Shown here: in pieces, positions 10,482 through 19,888 of the stretch
How positions within the stretch are numbered: the stretch's first letter is position 1
Layout of the letters: each line of letters opens with the position of its first letter
Assembly (NCBI RefSeq): GCF_003254505.1
Contig: NZ_QFYP01000001.1
Location: forward strand, 2,650,001 to 2,714,000
DNA length: 64,000 nt
Source: Phenylobacterium hankyongense
Lineage (GTDB): Bacteria; Pseudomonadota; Alphaproteobacteria; Caulobacterales; Caulobacteraceae
Reading direction: 5' to 3'
Position numbers and translations under genes: made by a program
Notes under the pieces: model-generated
What the model was told of the DNA's origin: nothing
The model's database searches: none
Seen by the model: only the letters and a program-made list of their open reading frames with translations

Positions 10482-10514
10482 GCTGCGCGTCTTCGCGGCC
10501 GGGCGCTCAGGGGC
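10451..10514 (+). promoter_or_regulatory. leuA: Possible leuA attenuator structures
   Basis: Within and after the leader peptide there are mutually exclusive pairings. GGGGC (10451-10455) can pair with GCCCC (10462-10466). Two copies of CGCCCCTG (10461-10468 and 10471-10478) can each pair with CAGGGGC (10508-10514). Alternative hairpins overlapping a Leu-codon run are the architecture of transcription attenuation. No U-run is visible after the last hairpin, so termination could be Rho-dependent or the control could act on translation. Read by eye; not folded computationally. Confidence 0.35.
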
Positions 10515-10560
10515 TTTCCCCTCGCCCGACCCCAGCAATTTCCGCGAAGAGACCTTTCCC

Positions 10561-12159
10561 ATGACCGCCACCGTTCCCGGATCCGACGTATCCGACATCG
10601 CCCCGCCGCGCTCCGAGCGTGACCGGGTCATCGTCTTCGACACCACCATGCGCGACGGCGAGCAGTCGCCCGGCGCCTCCATGTCGCTGGAGGAGAAGCT
10701 GGAGCTCGCCAAGATCCTGGAGGACATGCGCGTCGACGTGATCGAGGCCGGCTTCCCGATCGCCTCCAACGGCGACTTCGAGGCGGTGCGCCAGGTTTCC
10801 GAGATCATCACCGAGAGCATCGTCTGCGGCCTGGCCCGCGCCGGGATGGCCGACATCGACCGCTGCGCGGAGGCCATCAAGAAGGCCAAGCGCGGCCGCA
10901 TCCACACCTTCCTGTCCACCAGCCCCTCGCACCGCGACCACATCCTGCACGCCAGCCAGGACGACATCCTGGAGATGATCACCAAGTCGGTGACGCACGC
11001 GCGCAACCTGTGCGGCGACGTGGAATGGTCGGCCCAGGACGCCACCCGCACCGAGCAGGACTTCCTGCGCCGCTGCGTCGACGCCGCCATCAAGGCCGGC
11101 GCCACGACGATCAACCTGCCGGACACGGTGGGCTACACCTACCCCTCTGAGTACGCCGACATCTTCCGCGACATCATCGAGAACGTGGACGGCGCGGACC
11201 GGGTGATCTTCTCCACCCACTGTCACAACGACCTGGGCCTGGCGGTCGCCAACAGCCTGGCCGGCGTCCAGGGCGGCGCGCGGCAGGTGGAGGTGGCGGT
11301 CAACGGCATCGGCGAGCGGGCCGGCAACGCGGCGCTGGAAGAGATCGTCATGGCGCTGAAGGTGCGCGGCGACCGGCTGCCGTTCCACACTGGCGTCGAG
11401 ACCCAGCACATCACCCGCGCCAGCCGCTACGTCTCGGCGATCACCGGCTTCCCGGTGCAGTTCAACAAGGCCATCGTCGGCAAGAACGCCTTCGCCCACG
11501 AGAGCGGCATCCACCAGGACGGGATGCTGAAGGACCGCGGCACCTACGAGATCATGCAGCCCGACGACGTCGGGCAGGGCGCCTCCAACCTGGTGATGGG
11601 CAAGCACTCCGGCCGCCACGCCTTCCGCGAGAAGCTGAAGGCCCTGGGCTACGAGCTGGGCCAGAACGCCCTGAACGAGGCCTTCCAGCGCTTCAAGGAC
11701 CTGGCCGACAAGAAGAAGCACGTGTTCGACGACGACCTGGTGGCCCTGGTGGACGACGCCCTGGCGTCCGGCGCCGACCGCATCCAGGTCAAGCACCTGC
11801 GGGTGATCGCCGGCACCGAGGGGCCGCAGGAGGCCTTCCTGACCGTCACCGTCGAGGGTGAGGAGAAGTCCGCCCAGGCGACCGGCGACGGTCCGGTGGA
11901 CGCGGTGTTCAATGCCATCCACGCGGTCATGCCGCACGACGCGATCCTGCGCCTGTTCCAGGTGCACGCGGTCACCGAGGGCACCGACGCCCAGGCCCAG
12001 GTCTCCGTCCGGCTCGAGGAGGACGGCCGCATCGCCACCGGCCAGGCCGCCGACACCGACACCCTGACCGCCTCGGCCAAGGCCTACGTCAACGCGCTCA
12101 ACAACCTCCTCGCGAGGAAGGAAAAGAACGCGCCGCAGGCGATCGCCAGCGGGTTCTAG
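10561..12159 (+). CDS. leuA: 2-isopropylmalate synthase
   Basis: Commits carbon to leucine: condenses acetyl-CoA with 2-ketoisovalerate. The 532-residue length is normal for the long bacterial form. The N-terminal TIM barrel shows FDTTMRDGEQSPGASM (divalent metal and substrate site), INLPDTVGYTYP, THCHNDLGLAVANSLAG (the HxH metal ligands) and GERAGNAALEE. The linker has GKNAFAHESGIHQDGMLK and GKHSGRHAF. A C-terminal regulatory domain (from about residue 405) should provide leucine feedback inhibition. The preceding 300 nt contain a candidate leader peptide. Confidence 0.95.
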   Translation: MTATVPGSDVSDIAPPRSERDRVIVFDTTMRDGEQSPGASMSLEEKLELAKILEDMRVDVIEAGFPIASNGDFEAVRQVSEIITESIVCGLARAGMADIDRCAEAIKKAKRGRIHTFLSTSPSHRDHILHASQDDILEMITKSVTHARNLCGDVEWSAQDATRTEQDFLRRCVDAAIKAGATTINLPDTVGYTYPSEYADIFRDIIENVDGADRVIFSTHCHNDLGLAVANSLAGVQGGARQVEVAVNGIGERAGNAALEEIVMALKVRGDRLPFHTGVETQHITRASRYVSAITGFPVQFNKAIVGKNAFAHESGIHQDGMLKDRGTYEIMQPDDVGQGASNLVMGKHSGRHAFREKLKALGYELGQNALNEAFQRFKDLADKKKHVFDDDLVALVDDALASGADRIQVKHLRVIAGTEGPQEAFLTVTVEGEEKSAQATGDGPVDAVFNAIHAVMPHDAILRLFQVHAVTEGTDAQAQVSVRLEEDGRIATGQAADTDTLTASAKAYVNALNNLLARKEKNAPQAIASGF

Positions 12160-12176
12160 CCGCCCACCGCTCGTCG

Positions 12177-12269
12177 TCACCCGGCCTGGCCGGGTGATCC
12201 ATTCCAAAGTCGATCGTCACCAGCTGCGGCTGTCGCTCCGGGCTGGATGGCCCGGACCAGCCGGGCCAT
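12177..12269. repeat. Pair of REP-like hairpins in inverted arrangement
   Basis: First hairpin: TCACCCGGC (12177-12185), loop CTG, GCCGGGTGA (12189-12197). Second: ATGGCCCGG (12247-12255), loop ACCAG, CCGGGCCAT (12261-12269). The flanks, CGTC on the left and GACG on the right, are also mirrored (tcgtcgtca... and ...ccatgacga), so two related units lie head to head, the layout of a BIME-type intergenic element. It sits between leuA and the next gene, and the first hairpin could also terminate leuA transcription. Confidence 0.65.
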
Positions 12270-12289
12270 GACGAGGTGCGGGGGCGTCA

Positions 12290-13171
12290 ATGCTCTGGAT
12301 ATTCCTGACCGCAGCGGCGGCGCCGCTGCAGGTGGCGCGCAATGCGCTGCAGCGCGGGCTGGTGGGCGACGCCGGGCCGTGGGGCGCGACCCTGGTGCGC
12401 TTCCTGTTCGGCTTGCCGTTCTCGCTGAGCCTGTTCGCGGTCGTCGCCCTGCTGACGCCCGGAGCCGCGCCGCACTTTTCCTGGCGTTTCGCAGCCGCTG
12501 TGGCGATCGGCGGGCTGTCGCAGATCGGCGCGACCGCGGCCCTGTTGGTGGCCATGCGGCGCGCCGGGTTCGCCGTGGCGACCGTGCTGCAACAATCCTC
12601 GCTGCCGCTCGCGGCGCTGTTCGGCTGGGCGCTGCTGGGGGACGCCCTGCGGCCGCACGCCTGGGCCGGCATCGCCCTGACCACGGCCGGCCTGGCGGTG
12701 CTGTCGTGGCCCCGGCGCGACCAGCTGCAGGGCGTCGGGCTCGGCTCGGCCCTGGGCCTGGCTTCCGGCGCGGCCTTCGCCGTCGCCCTCAACGCCTACC
12801 GGCAGGCGGGGCTGGCGCTGGAGCCGCATCACGCGATCTATTCGGCCACCGCCTCGGTGTGCGCCGCGCAGGCGATCCAGTCCGCCTTCCTGGTGGCCGT
12901 GCTCGCGGTCTGGCGGCCGGGCGTCCTGGGAGCCGTGGCGCAGTCCTGGCGTCCGTCGCTGGGCGCCGGCTTCTTCGGCGCGGCGGCCTCCGCCTGCTGG
13001 TTCGGAGCGCTGGCCATGGCCCCTGCGGGGCCAGTGCGGGCGGTGGGCGTCATCGAGGCGCCGATCGCCGCGGCGGCGGGGCGCCGACTGTTCAAGGAAA
13101 GGCTCAGCGCGCGCCAGCTGGCCGGCGGCGCCCTGGCGGCGGCAGGCGTGGCGATCACCGCCCTGGGCTGA
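12290..13171 (+). CDS. DMT superfamily transporter (EamA-like)
   Basis: A 293-aa integral membrane protein with about ten hydrophobic segments in two repeats of five, typical of EamA/DMT exporters or permeases of metabolites. The first repeat has ARNALQRGLVG and the conserved end GIALTTAGLAVLSW; the second has SACWFGALAMAPAGPVRAVG...EAPIAAAAG and ends ALAAAGVAI. Substrate is not predictable. It lies 56 nt before an ABC exporter ATPase gene on the same strand and may share its transcript. Confidence 0.8.
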   Translation: MLWIFLTAAAAPLQVARNALQRGLVGDAGPWGATLVRFLFGLPFSLSLFAVVALLTPGAAPHFSWRFAAAVAIGGLSQIGATAALLVAMRRAGFAVATVLQQSSLPLAALFGWALLGDALRPHAWAGIALTTAGLAVLSWPRRDQLQGVGLGSALGLASGAAFAVALNAYRQAGLALEPHHAIYSATASVCAAQAIQSAFLVAVLAVWRPGVLGAVAQSWRPSLGAGFFGAAASACWFGALAMAPAGPVRAVGVIEAPIAAAAGRRLFKERLSARQLAGGALAAAGVAITALG

Positions 13172-13226
13172 GTTGAGGCCGCAGGCCCCTTCGGCCATAG
13201 TCGGGGCGCGGCAGGGCTCGAGGTCA

Positions 13227-13976
13227 ATGGCAGACGCGCTTTCGATCCAGGGCCTCGCCAAGCGCTATGGCGCGAAGCCGGCGGTGGACGACCTGTCCCT
13301 GACGGTCCGCGCCGGCGAGCTCTACGCCCTGCTGGGCCCGAACGGGGCGGGCAAGACCACCACCTTGCGGATGGTGGCCGGCCTGCTGAAGCCCGACGCC
13401 GGCAGCATCTCTGTGTTCGGAGTCGACGCGCTCGCCGATCCCGCCGCCGCCAAGCGGCTGGTGGCCTGGGCGCCGGACGAGCCGATGCTCTACGACCGGC
13501 TGAATCCCATGGAGTACCTGGAATTCGTCGCCGGCCTCTGGGGCATGCCGCCGGACGTGGCGCAGCCCCGCGCCGAGGAGCTGCTGCGGCTGCTCGGCCT
13601 GTGGGACGACCGCGCCCAGCGCTGCGAGGGCTTCTCCCGCGGCATGAAGCAGAAGACCGCGCTGGCCGGGGCGCTGATCCACGACCCGCGCCTCTTGATC
13701 CTCGACGAGCCGCTGACCGGCCTCGACGCGGCGGTGGCCCGGCAGGTGAAGGAGCTGCTGCAGGACCGGGTGCGGGCCGGCGCGACGGTGATCCTCACCA
13801 CCCACATCCTGGAGGTCGCCGAGCGGATGGCCGACCGCATCGGCATCATCCAGCACGGGCGCCTGCTGGCGCAGGGCACCCTCGACCAGCTGCGCGAGCG
13901 CTCCGGCGACGCGGAGGGCACGCTGGAGGACGTCTTCCTGGAGCTCACCGGCCAGCTCGGGGACTCCGCGGCGTGA
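13227..13976 (+). CDS. ABC transporter ATP-binding protein
   Basis: 249 aa from the ATG at 13227; an upstream in-frame alternative adds 18 non-conserved residues. Walker A is GPNGAGKTTTLR (about residues 37-48), signature CEGFSRGMKQKTALAGAL (S-R-G-M variant of LSGGQ), Walker B LLILDEPLTGLDA, switch histidine in TTHILE. The single-domain ATPase resembles CcmA/NatA-type exporters. Its stop overlaps the start of the permease gene (GTGA at 13973-13976), so the two form a translationally coupled exporter. Cargo is unknown. Confidence 0.9.
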   Translation: MADALSIQGLAKRYGAKPAVDDLSLTVRAGELYALLGPNGAGKTTTLRMVAGLLKPDAGSISVFGVDALADPAAAKRLVAWAPDEPMLYDRLNPMEYLEFVAGLWGMPPDVAQPRAEELLRLLGLWDDRAQRCEGFSRGMKQKTALAGALIHDPRLLILDEPLTGLDAAVARQVKELLQDRVRAGATVILTTHILEVAERMADRIGIIQHGRLLAQGTLDQLRERSGDAEGTLEDVFLELTGQLGDSAA

Positions 13977-15517
13977 GCCTCGCCCCGGGCTCCACGGCCT
14001 GGCTGCTGCGGCACGAACTGCGCCTGACGCTACGAGGGCTGCTGGCGCGGCGGAGCAAGGGGCGGGGCGGGACGATCTGGCTGACGCTGGCCGTGCCGCT
14101 GTTGCTGGCCGCCGTCGCCGGCGCGCCGCTCGGCTTGGTGCTGCGCGAGGTGGACGTGCCGATGATCCCGGCGAGCATCCTGATCGCCGACGCCGGCCTG
14201 GCGATGCTGTTCACCCTGATGCTGTCGCAGACCCTGGCCGCGGCGGTCGAGGCGCTCTTCCAGCGCGGCGACCTGGACCTGCTGTTCTCCTCGCCGATCG
14301 CGCCGCGGAAGGTGCTGACTATTCGGTTCCTCGGGGTCGCGGCGGGGATCTTCGGCGCCTTCGGCCTGTTCACCGCGCCGTTCATCATTCCCGTCGCCTT
14401 GCTCGGCCATCCAGGCTGGCTGGCGGCCCTGGTGGTGCTTTTCGACGTCGCCCTGGCCGCGACGGCGGTGGGCCTGCTGCTGGCCACCGGCCTCTTCCGG
14501 CTGATCGGACCCCGGCGCACGCGCACGGTTGGCCAGTTGCTGGCGGCGCTGATCGGGGCGCTGTTCTTCCTGGTCGCCCAGGCCCGCAACATCCTGGGCG
14601 GATCGCGAAGCGACAGCCTGTTCGCCAGCCTCGTGGCGCTGTCGCGCGACCCGCGGTTGCAGCTGCCGCCCGGCGCCGACTGGCCCCTGCGGGCCCTGGT
14701 GGGCGAGCCTGCGCCGCTGCTGGCGATGACCGCGCTCAGCGTCGGCGCCTTCCTGGTGGCCAACAACGTGCTCGGCGCCGCCTTCGCCAAGGACGCCGCC
14801 AGCGCCAGCGGCGCCGACACCGCCCGGGTCCGCGCCGGGGCAGCAGGCGGGCCGGCCTTCGCGGCGGGCGCCTTCGCCGTCACCCTGCGCAAGGAGCTGC
14901 GGCTGCTGGCCCGCGATCCGGCCCTGCTCAGCCAGGTGCTGCTGCGGGTCCTCTACATACTGCCGCTGGGCTTCGTGCTGCTGCGCCAGGCGGTCTCGCA
15001 CCAGAGCGTCGTCCTGCCGGGCAGCGCGGCGGCCCTGGTCGTGCTGGCGGGGCAGGTGGCCGGCAGCCTCGCCTGGATCACCATCTCGGCCGAGGACGCG
15101 CCCGACCTGCTGGCCTGCGCGCCGACGCCGGTGCGCACCCTGCGCCGCGCCAAGCTGGCGGCGGCCTTCATTCCGGTGGCGGGTCTGCTGGTCCCGGTGC
15201 TGCTGCCGCTGATCGTCCTGGCGCCTTGGGTCGGCGTGACGGCGGCGCTGGGCTGCGCGGCCGTGGTGGTGGTCAGCGGCCTCCTGAACCTCTGGTGGCA
15301 GAAGCCCGGCAAGCGCGCGGACTTCCGCCGCCGCCGGTCGGGCTCATGGTTCGTGGCGCTGGCGGAGTTCCTGATCAGCGTGCTGATCGCCGCCGCCACC
15401 GGCCTGATCGCCGCCGGCTTCGCCTGGGGCGTGGCGCCCGCGGCGCTGGCCGCGCTGGCGACCTGGGCCCTGCGGCGCAGCGACGCCCAGATCGCCCGGG
15501 CGCTGGCCGCGGCCTGA
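13973..15517 (+). CDS. ABC transporter permease, large hydrophobic subunit (514 aa)
   Basis: Begins with GTG at 13973, overlapping the ATPase stop by four bases. About 10-12 hydrophobic segments are visible (for example TIWLTLAVPLLLAAVAGAPL, FLGVAAGIFGAFGLFTAPF and ALGCAAVVVVSGLLNLWW). A cytoplasmic linker of polar residues sits near the middle (FAKDAASASGADTARVRAGA). The RALF-like segment RGDLDLLFSSPIAPRKVLTIR is typical of putative ABC-2-type exporter permeases in which the two permease halves are fused. Substrate unknown. Confidence 0.75.
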   Translation: MSLAPGSTAWLLRHELRLTLRGLLARRSKGRGGTIWLTLAVPLLLAAVAGAPLGLVLREVDVPMIPASILIADAGLAMLFTLMLSQTLAAAVEALFQRGDLDLLFSSPIAPRKVLTIRFLGVAAGIFGAFGLFTAPFIIPVALLGHPGWLAALVVLFDVALAATAVGLLLATGLFRLIGPRRTRTVGQLLAALIGALFFLVAQARNILGGSRSDSLFASLVALSRDPRLQLPPGADWPLRALVGEPAPLLAMTALSVGAFLVANNVLGAAFAKDAASASGADTARVRAGAAGGPAFAAGAFAVTLRKELRLLARDPALLSQVLLRVLYILPLGFVLLRQAVSHQSVVLPGSAAALVVLAGQVAGSLAWITISAEDAPDLLACAPTPVRTLRRAKLAAAFIPVAGLLVPVLLPLIVLAPWVGVTAALGCAAVVVVSGLLNLWWQKPGKRADFRRRRSGSWFVALAEFLISVLIAAATGLIAAGFAWGVAPAALAALATWALRRSDAQIARALAAA

Positions 15518-15545
15518 ACCGAACTTTGCCAGCGGTGCGGGTTGG

Positions 15546-15570
15546 CGTTATGTAGATCGACTGCATAACG
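15546..15570. promoter_or_regulatory. ModE operator
   Basis: CGTTATG (15546-15552) and CATAACG (15564-15570) are perfect inverted arms separated by 11 bases (TAGATCGACTG). From memory the E. coli modA operator has the same CGTTAT...ATAACG arms with comparable spacing, so this is a strong ModE-molybdate site. It ends only 8 nt before the modE start codon. Binding here should block the promoter or ribosome entry, giving molybdate-dependent autorepression of the whole modE-modABC operon. Confidence 0.85.
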
Positions 15571-15578
15571 GAACCGCC

Positions 15579-16379
15579 ATGTCGCCCGACCCCCTCAGCG
15601 CCGCCTTCAGCCTTCGCCGCGGCGCCGGCGCGCGGGTCGGCCCCGAGCGCATGGCGCTGCTGCAGGCGGTGGGGGATTTCGGCTCGATCCGCGCCGCCGC
15701 CCTGCGCGTCGGCCTGAGCTACAAGGCCGCCTGGGACGCCATCCAGGCGCTCAACAACCTGTTCGACGCGCCGCTGGTGGCGGCCCGGCCCGGCGGCCGA
15801 CAGGGCGGGGCGGCCGAGCTGACCCCGCGCGGGCGGGCGGTGCTCGCCGCCTTCCAGCGGGTGGAAACCGAACTCGCCGAGGTGGCGCAACGGCTGGAGC
15901 GGGGGCTGGCGGGCGCGCCGGCCGACGATCTCGGCGCGATCTTCTGGAGCCTGGGCATGCGGACAAGCGCACGAAACGCCCTGCGCGGCGTGGTCAGCCG
16001 CGTGGTCGAGGGCGAGGTCAACGCCGAGGTGGCCCTGCGGGTCGCCGAGGGGGTCGAGATCGTCGCCGTGGTCACCCGCCGCAGCGTGGCGGCGCTCGGT
16101 CTGGAGCCCGGCCGCGCAGCGGTGGCGCTGATCAAGTCGAGCTTCGTCCTGCTGGCCAAGGGCGAGGGGCTGGTGACGTCGGCCCGCAACCAGCTGGCCG
16201 GGCGAGTGCTGGCCCGCGACGACGGCGGGGTGTCGAGCGAGGTCACCCTGGAGATCGCCGACGGCAAGACGCTGACCGCCACCATAACCCGCGAAAGCGC
16301 CGACCGGCTGGGCCTCGCGCCCGACGAGGCGGTCACCGCGCTGATCAAGGCGCCGCACGTCATCCTGGCCGTGGAGTAG
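15579..16379 (+). CDS. modE: Molybdenum-dependent transcriptional regulator ModE
   Basis: A 266-residue protein with the complete E. coli-like architecture. The N-terminal winged HTH (about residues 20-110) contains the ModE helix AALRVGLSYKAAWDAIQALN and wing GGAAELTPRGRAV. Two tandem MOP (molybdate-binding, TOBE-like) domains follow, starting at SARNALRGVVSRVVEGEVNAEV and SARNQLAGRVLARDDGGVSSEV, each with the conserved (T/S)AR-N-x-L-x-G-x-V signature. As a holo-repressor it senses cytoplasmic molybdate. It is the first gene of the operon, 3 nt before modA, with its own operator just upstream. Confidence 0.95.
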   Translation: MSPDPLSAAFSLRRGAGARVGPERMALLQAVGDFGSIRAAALRVGLSYKAAWDAIQALNNLFDAPLVAARPGGRQGGAAELTPRGRAVLAAFQRVETELAEVAQRLERGLAGAPADDLGAIFWSLGMRTSARNALRGVVSRVVEGEVNAEVALRVAEGVEIVAVVTRRSVAALGLEPGRAAVALIKSSFVLLAKGEGLVTSARNQLAGRVLARDDGGVSSEVTLEIADGKTLTATITRESADRLGLAPDEAVTALIKAPHVILAVE

Positions 16380-16382
16380 CCG

Positions 16383-17150
16383 ATGCGATCGCTGATCTTC
16401 GCCCTGGCGCTGGTCCTCGCCCCGCTCGCCGCCCGCGCCGCGGACGCGCCGGCGGTGGCCGCGGCGTCGGATCTGTCGGCCGCCCTGCCGGAGGTCGCCG
16501 GCGCCTTCCAGAAGGCCACCGGCCAGACCGTGAAGCTGACCTTCGGCTCGTCGGGGAACTTCACCCAGCAGATCCAGAACGGCGCCCCCTACGAGATCTT
16601 CCTCTCGGCGGACGAGAGCTATGTGCAGACGCTGCAGGCCGCCGGGCGGACGCAAGGGCCGGGCGAGCTCTACGCCGTCGGCCGCATCGGCCTGTTCCTG
16701 CCCAAGGGTTCGCCGCTGAAGCCCGACGCCACGCTGAAGGACCTCGGCGCCGCGGCCCGCGACGGGCGGCTGCGGAAGTTCGCCATCGCAAACCCCGACC
16801 ACGCCCCCTACGGCCGGGCGGCGCGCGAGGCGCTGCAGGCGGCGGGGGTCTGGGACGCCGTGCAGCCGAAGCTGGTGCTCGGCGAGAACGTCTCCCAGGC
16901 CACCCAGTTCGCCACCTCCGGGTCGGCGCAGGGCGGGGTGATCCCGCTATCGCTGGCGATCACGCCGCAGGTGAAGGCCGCCGGCCGCTTCGTCCCGCTC
17001 CCCGCCGACCGTCACCAGCCGCTGCGCCAGCGCATGGTGCTGCTGACCGGCGCCGGGCCCACGGCGCAGGCCTTCTACCGCTTCCTGCAGGGCCCACAGG
17101 CGCGCACCATCCTGGCGCGCTACGGCTTCACCCTGCCGGCGCGGCGCTGA
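16383..17150 (+). CDS. modA: Molybdate ABC transporter periplasmic binding protein ModA
   Basis: 255 aa with a cleavable signal peptide (MRSLIFALALVLAPLAARAADA). Captures molybdate/tungstate in the periplasm for ModBC. Family signatures: AAASDLSAALPEVAGAFQ, the oxyanion-binding FGSSGNFTQQIQNGAPYEIFLSA segment, FAIANPDHAPYGRAAREAL and GENVSQATQFATSGSAQGG. The gene starts 3 nt after modE and is followed by modB. Confidence 0.95.
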   Translation: MRSLIFALALVLAPLAARAADAPAVAAASDLSAALPEVAGAFQKATGQTVKLTFGSSGNFTQQIQNGAPYEIFLSADESYVQTLQAAGRTQGPGELYAVGRIGLFLPKGSPLKPDATLKDLGAAARDGRLRKFAIANPDHAPYGRAAREALQAAGVWDAVQPKLVLGENVSQATQFATSGSAQGGVIPLSLAITPQVKAAGRFVPLPADRHQPLRQRMVLLTGAGPTAQAFYRFLQGPQARTILARYGFTLPARR

Positions 17151-17173
17151 GGTCCGGCTTGGGCGCAGCGGGC

Positions 17174-17842
17174 ATGGACTGGCAGGCGTTCGGCGTCTCC
17201 CTGAAGCTGGCGGGCTGGACCGGCCTGCTGCTGCTGCCGGCCGGCCTGATCCTCGCCCGCACGCTGGCCTTCCACCGAGTTCCGGCCAAGGGGCTCGTCG
17301 AGGCGCTGGTGGCCGCGCCGCTGGTGCTGCCGCCCACCGTGCTGGGCTTCTACCTGCTGACGGCGTTCGGCGGGAACTCGGCCCTGGGCCAGGCCTGGAC
17401 GGCGGCGTTCGGCCATCCGCTGGCGTTCAGCTTCGCGGGCCTGCTCGCCGCCTCGCTGATCTTCAACCTGCCGTTCGCCGTGCAGCCGATGCAGCGCGCC
17501 TTCGAGGCGCTGCCCACCGACGTGCGGCAGGCGGCCTGGGTGAGCGGCCTCTCCCCCTGGCGCACCTTCTGGCGCATCGAGCTGCCGCTGGCGTGGCCCG
17601 GCGTGCTGTCGGCCATGGCCCTGACCTTCGCCCACACCATGGGGGAGTTCGGGGTGGTGCTGATGGTCGGCGGCTCGATCCCGGGCGAGACCCGCACCCT
17701 GGCGCTCTCCATCTACGACCGGGTGCAGGCGTTCGACGCCCGGGCGGCGGGGGCCATGAGCGCCGTGCTGCTGGCGTTCTCGCTGGTCGCCATCGCGGTG
17801 GCCTACGGGCTGACCGGACGGGTGGGACGGCGGCATGGCTGA
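17174..17842 (+). CDS. modB: Molybdate ABC transporter permease ModB
   Basis: 222 aa from ATG 17174; a TTG at 17159 would add five residues. Five to six membrane segments, including FGVSLKLAGWTGLLLLPAG at the start. The EAA loop that docks on ModC is visible as EALPTDVRQAAWVSGLSPWR, followed by ELPLAWPGVLSAMALTFAHTMGEFGVVLMVGG, a hallmark of ModB. The stop overlaps the start of modC by 8 nt, which favours equal translation of the permease and ATPase. Confidence 0.93.
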   Translation: MDWQAFGVSLKLAGWTGLLLLPAGLILARTLAFHRVPAKGLVEALVAAPLVLPPTVLGFYLLTAFGGNSALGQAWTAAFGHPLAFSFAGLLAASLIFNLPFAVQPMQRAFEALPTDVRQAAWVSGLSPWRTFWRIELPLAWPGVLSAMALTFAHTMGEFGVVLMVGGSIPGETRTLALSIYDRVQAFDARAAGAMSAVLLAFSLVAIAVAYGLTGRVGRRHG

Positions 17843-18572
17843 GGCCGGGCTCTCCGTCCGCCTGACCCAGGCGGGGCCGATCCCGCTGGACGTCGCGCTC
17901 ACCTGCGCGCCCGGCGAGGTGCTGGGCGTGGTGGGTCCCTCCGGCGCCGGCAAGACCACGCTGCTGCGGGCCATCGCCGGCCTCTATCGCGCCAAGGCCG
18001 GGCGCATCGCCTGCGCCGGCGAGCTGTGGTTCGACAGCGCGGCCCGGATCGACCGGCCGGCTCACCGGCGCGCCGTCGGCCTGGTGTTCCAGGAGCATGC
18101 GCTGTTCCCCCACCTGAGCGCCCAGGCCAATGTGGCGGCGGCCATGGGGCATCATCCGCGCACGGAGCGCCGCGGCCGCGCGGCCGAGCTGCTGCGCCGG
18201 GTGCATCTGTCGGGGCTGGAGGACCGCAAGCCCGGCGAGCTCTCCGGCGGCCAGCGGCAACGGGTGGCCATCGCCCGTGCGCTCGCCCGGGATCCCAAGG
18301 TCCTGCTGCTGGACGAGCCGTTCTCGGCGGTGGATCGTCGCACGCGCACGCGGCTGCACGCGGAGATCGCCGACCTGCGTCAGGGATTGTCGATCCCGAT
18401 GCTACTGGTGAGCCACGATATCGACGAGGTGGCGCGGCTTTCGGACCGCATCGCCGTGCTCGATCGGGGCGGCGTTCGCCTTGTCGGCAGCCCGATGGAG
18501 GTGCTCCGGGACCCCCTGGCGCGGGACCTCATCGGGGACGAGGCGGCGTTGGCGCCGATTCATGGCGAATGA
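17835..18572 (+). CDS. modC: Molybdate ABC transporter ATPase ModC (short form without MOP domain)
   Basis: 245 aa; Walker [19 protein letters not shown]-loop [12 protein letters not shown], signature [21 protein letters not shown], Walker [17 protein letters not shown]-loop VSHDIDEV. The E. coli protein has about 350 aa because of a C-terminal molybdate-binding MOP domain; here the protein ends soon after the ATPase core (..LAPIHGE). Molybdate sensing in this operon therefore appears to lie only in ModE. The start overlaps modB by 8 nt. Confidence 0.9.
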   Translation: MAEAGLSVRLTQAGPIPLDVALTCAPGEVLGVVGPSGAGKTTLLRAIAGLYRAKAGRIACAGELWFDSAARIDRPAHRRAVGLVFQEHALFPHLSAQANVAAAMGHHPRTERRGRAAELLRRVHLSGLEDRKPGELSGGQRQRVAIARALARDPKVLLLDEPFSAVDRRTRTRLHAEIADLRQGLSIPMLLVSHDIDEVARLSDRIAVLDRGGVRLVGSPMEVLRDPLARDLIGDEAALAPIHGE

Positions 18573-18690
18573 GAGGCGAGACCTGACGCGAAAACTCGCG
18601 CGCGACGCGAACGCGCAGGCGGCTCTTTAAGCCTTGAATTCAACCATAGGGCAGGGCAGAGGGACTGCACGCCTGCCAGGAAGATCGTAG

Positions 18691-19821
<1,131 letters not shown>

Positions 19822-19888
19822 GGGCCGCGCGAGTCGCGTCGTGGTTGGGGCGGCGGGGGCTGTCGCGTACCGCTGGGGGCGAGCCTAG

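Noticed and set aside
18610..18660. A CtrA-like TTAA-N7-TTAA box upstream of mreB (CTTTAAGCCTTGAATTC)
   Set aside because: The second half-site is not TTAA at the required spacing; only a partial match.
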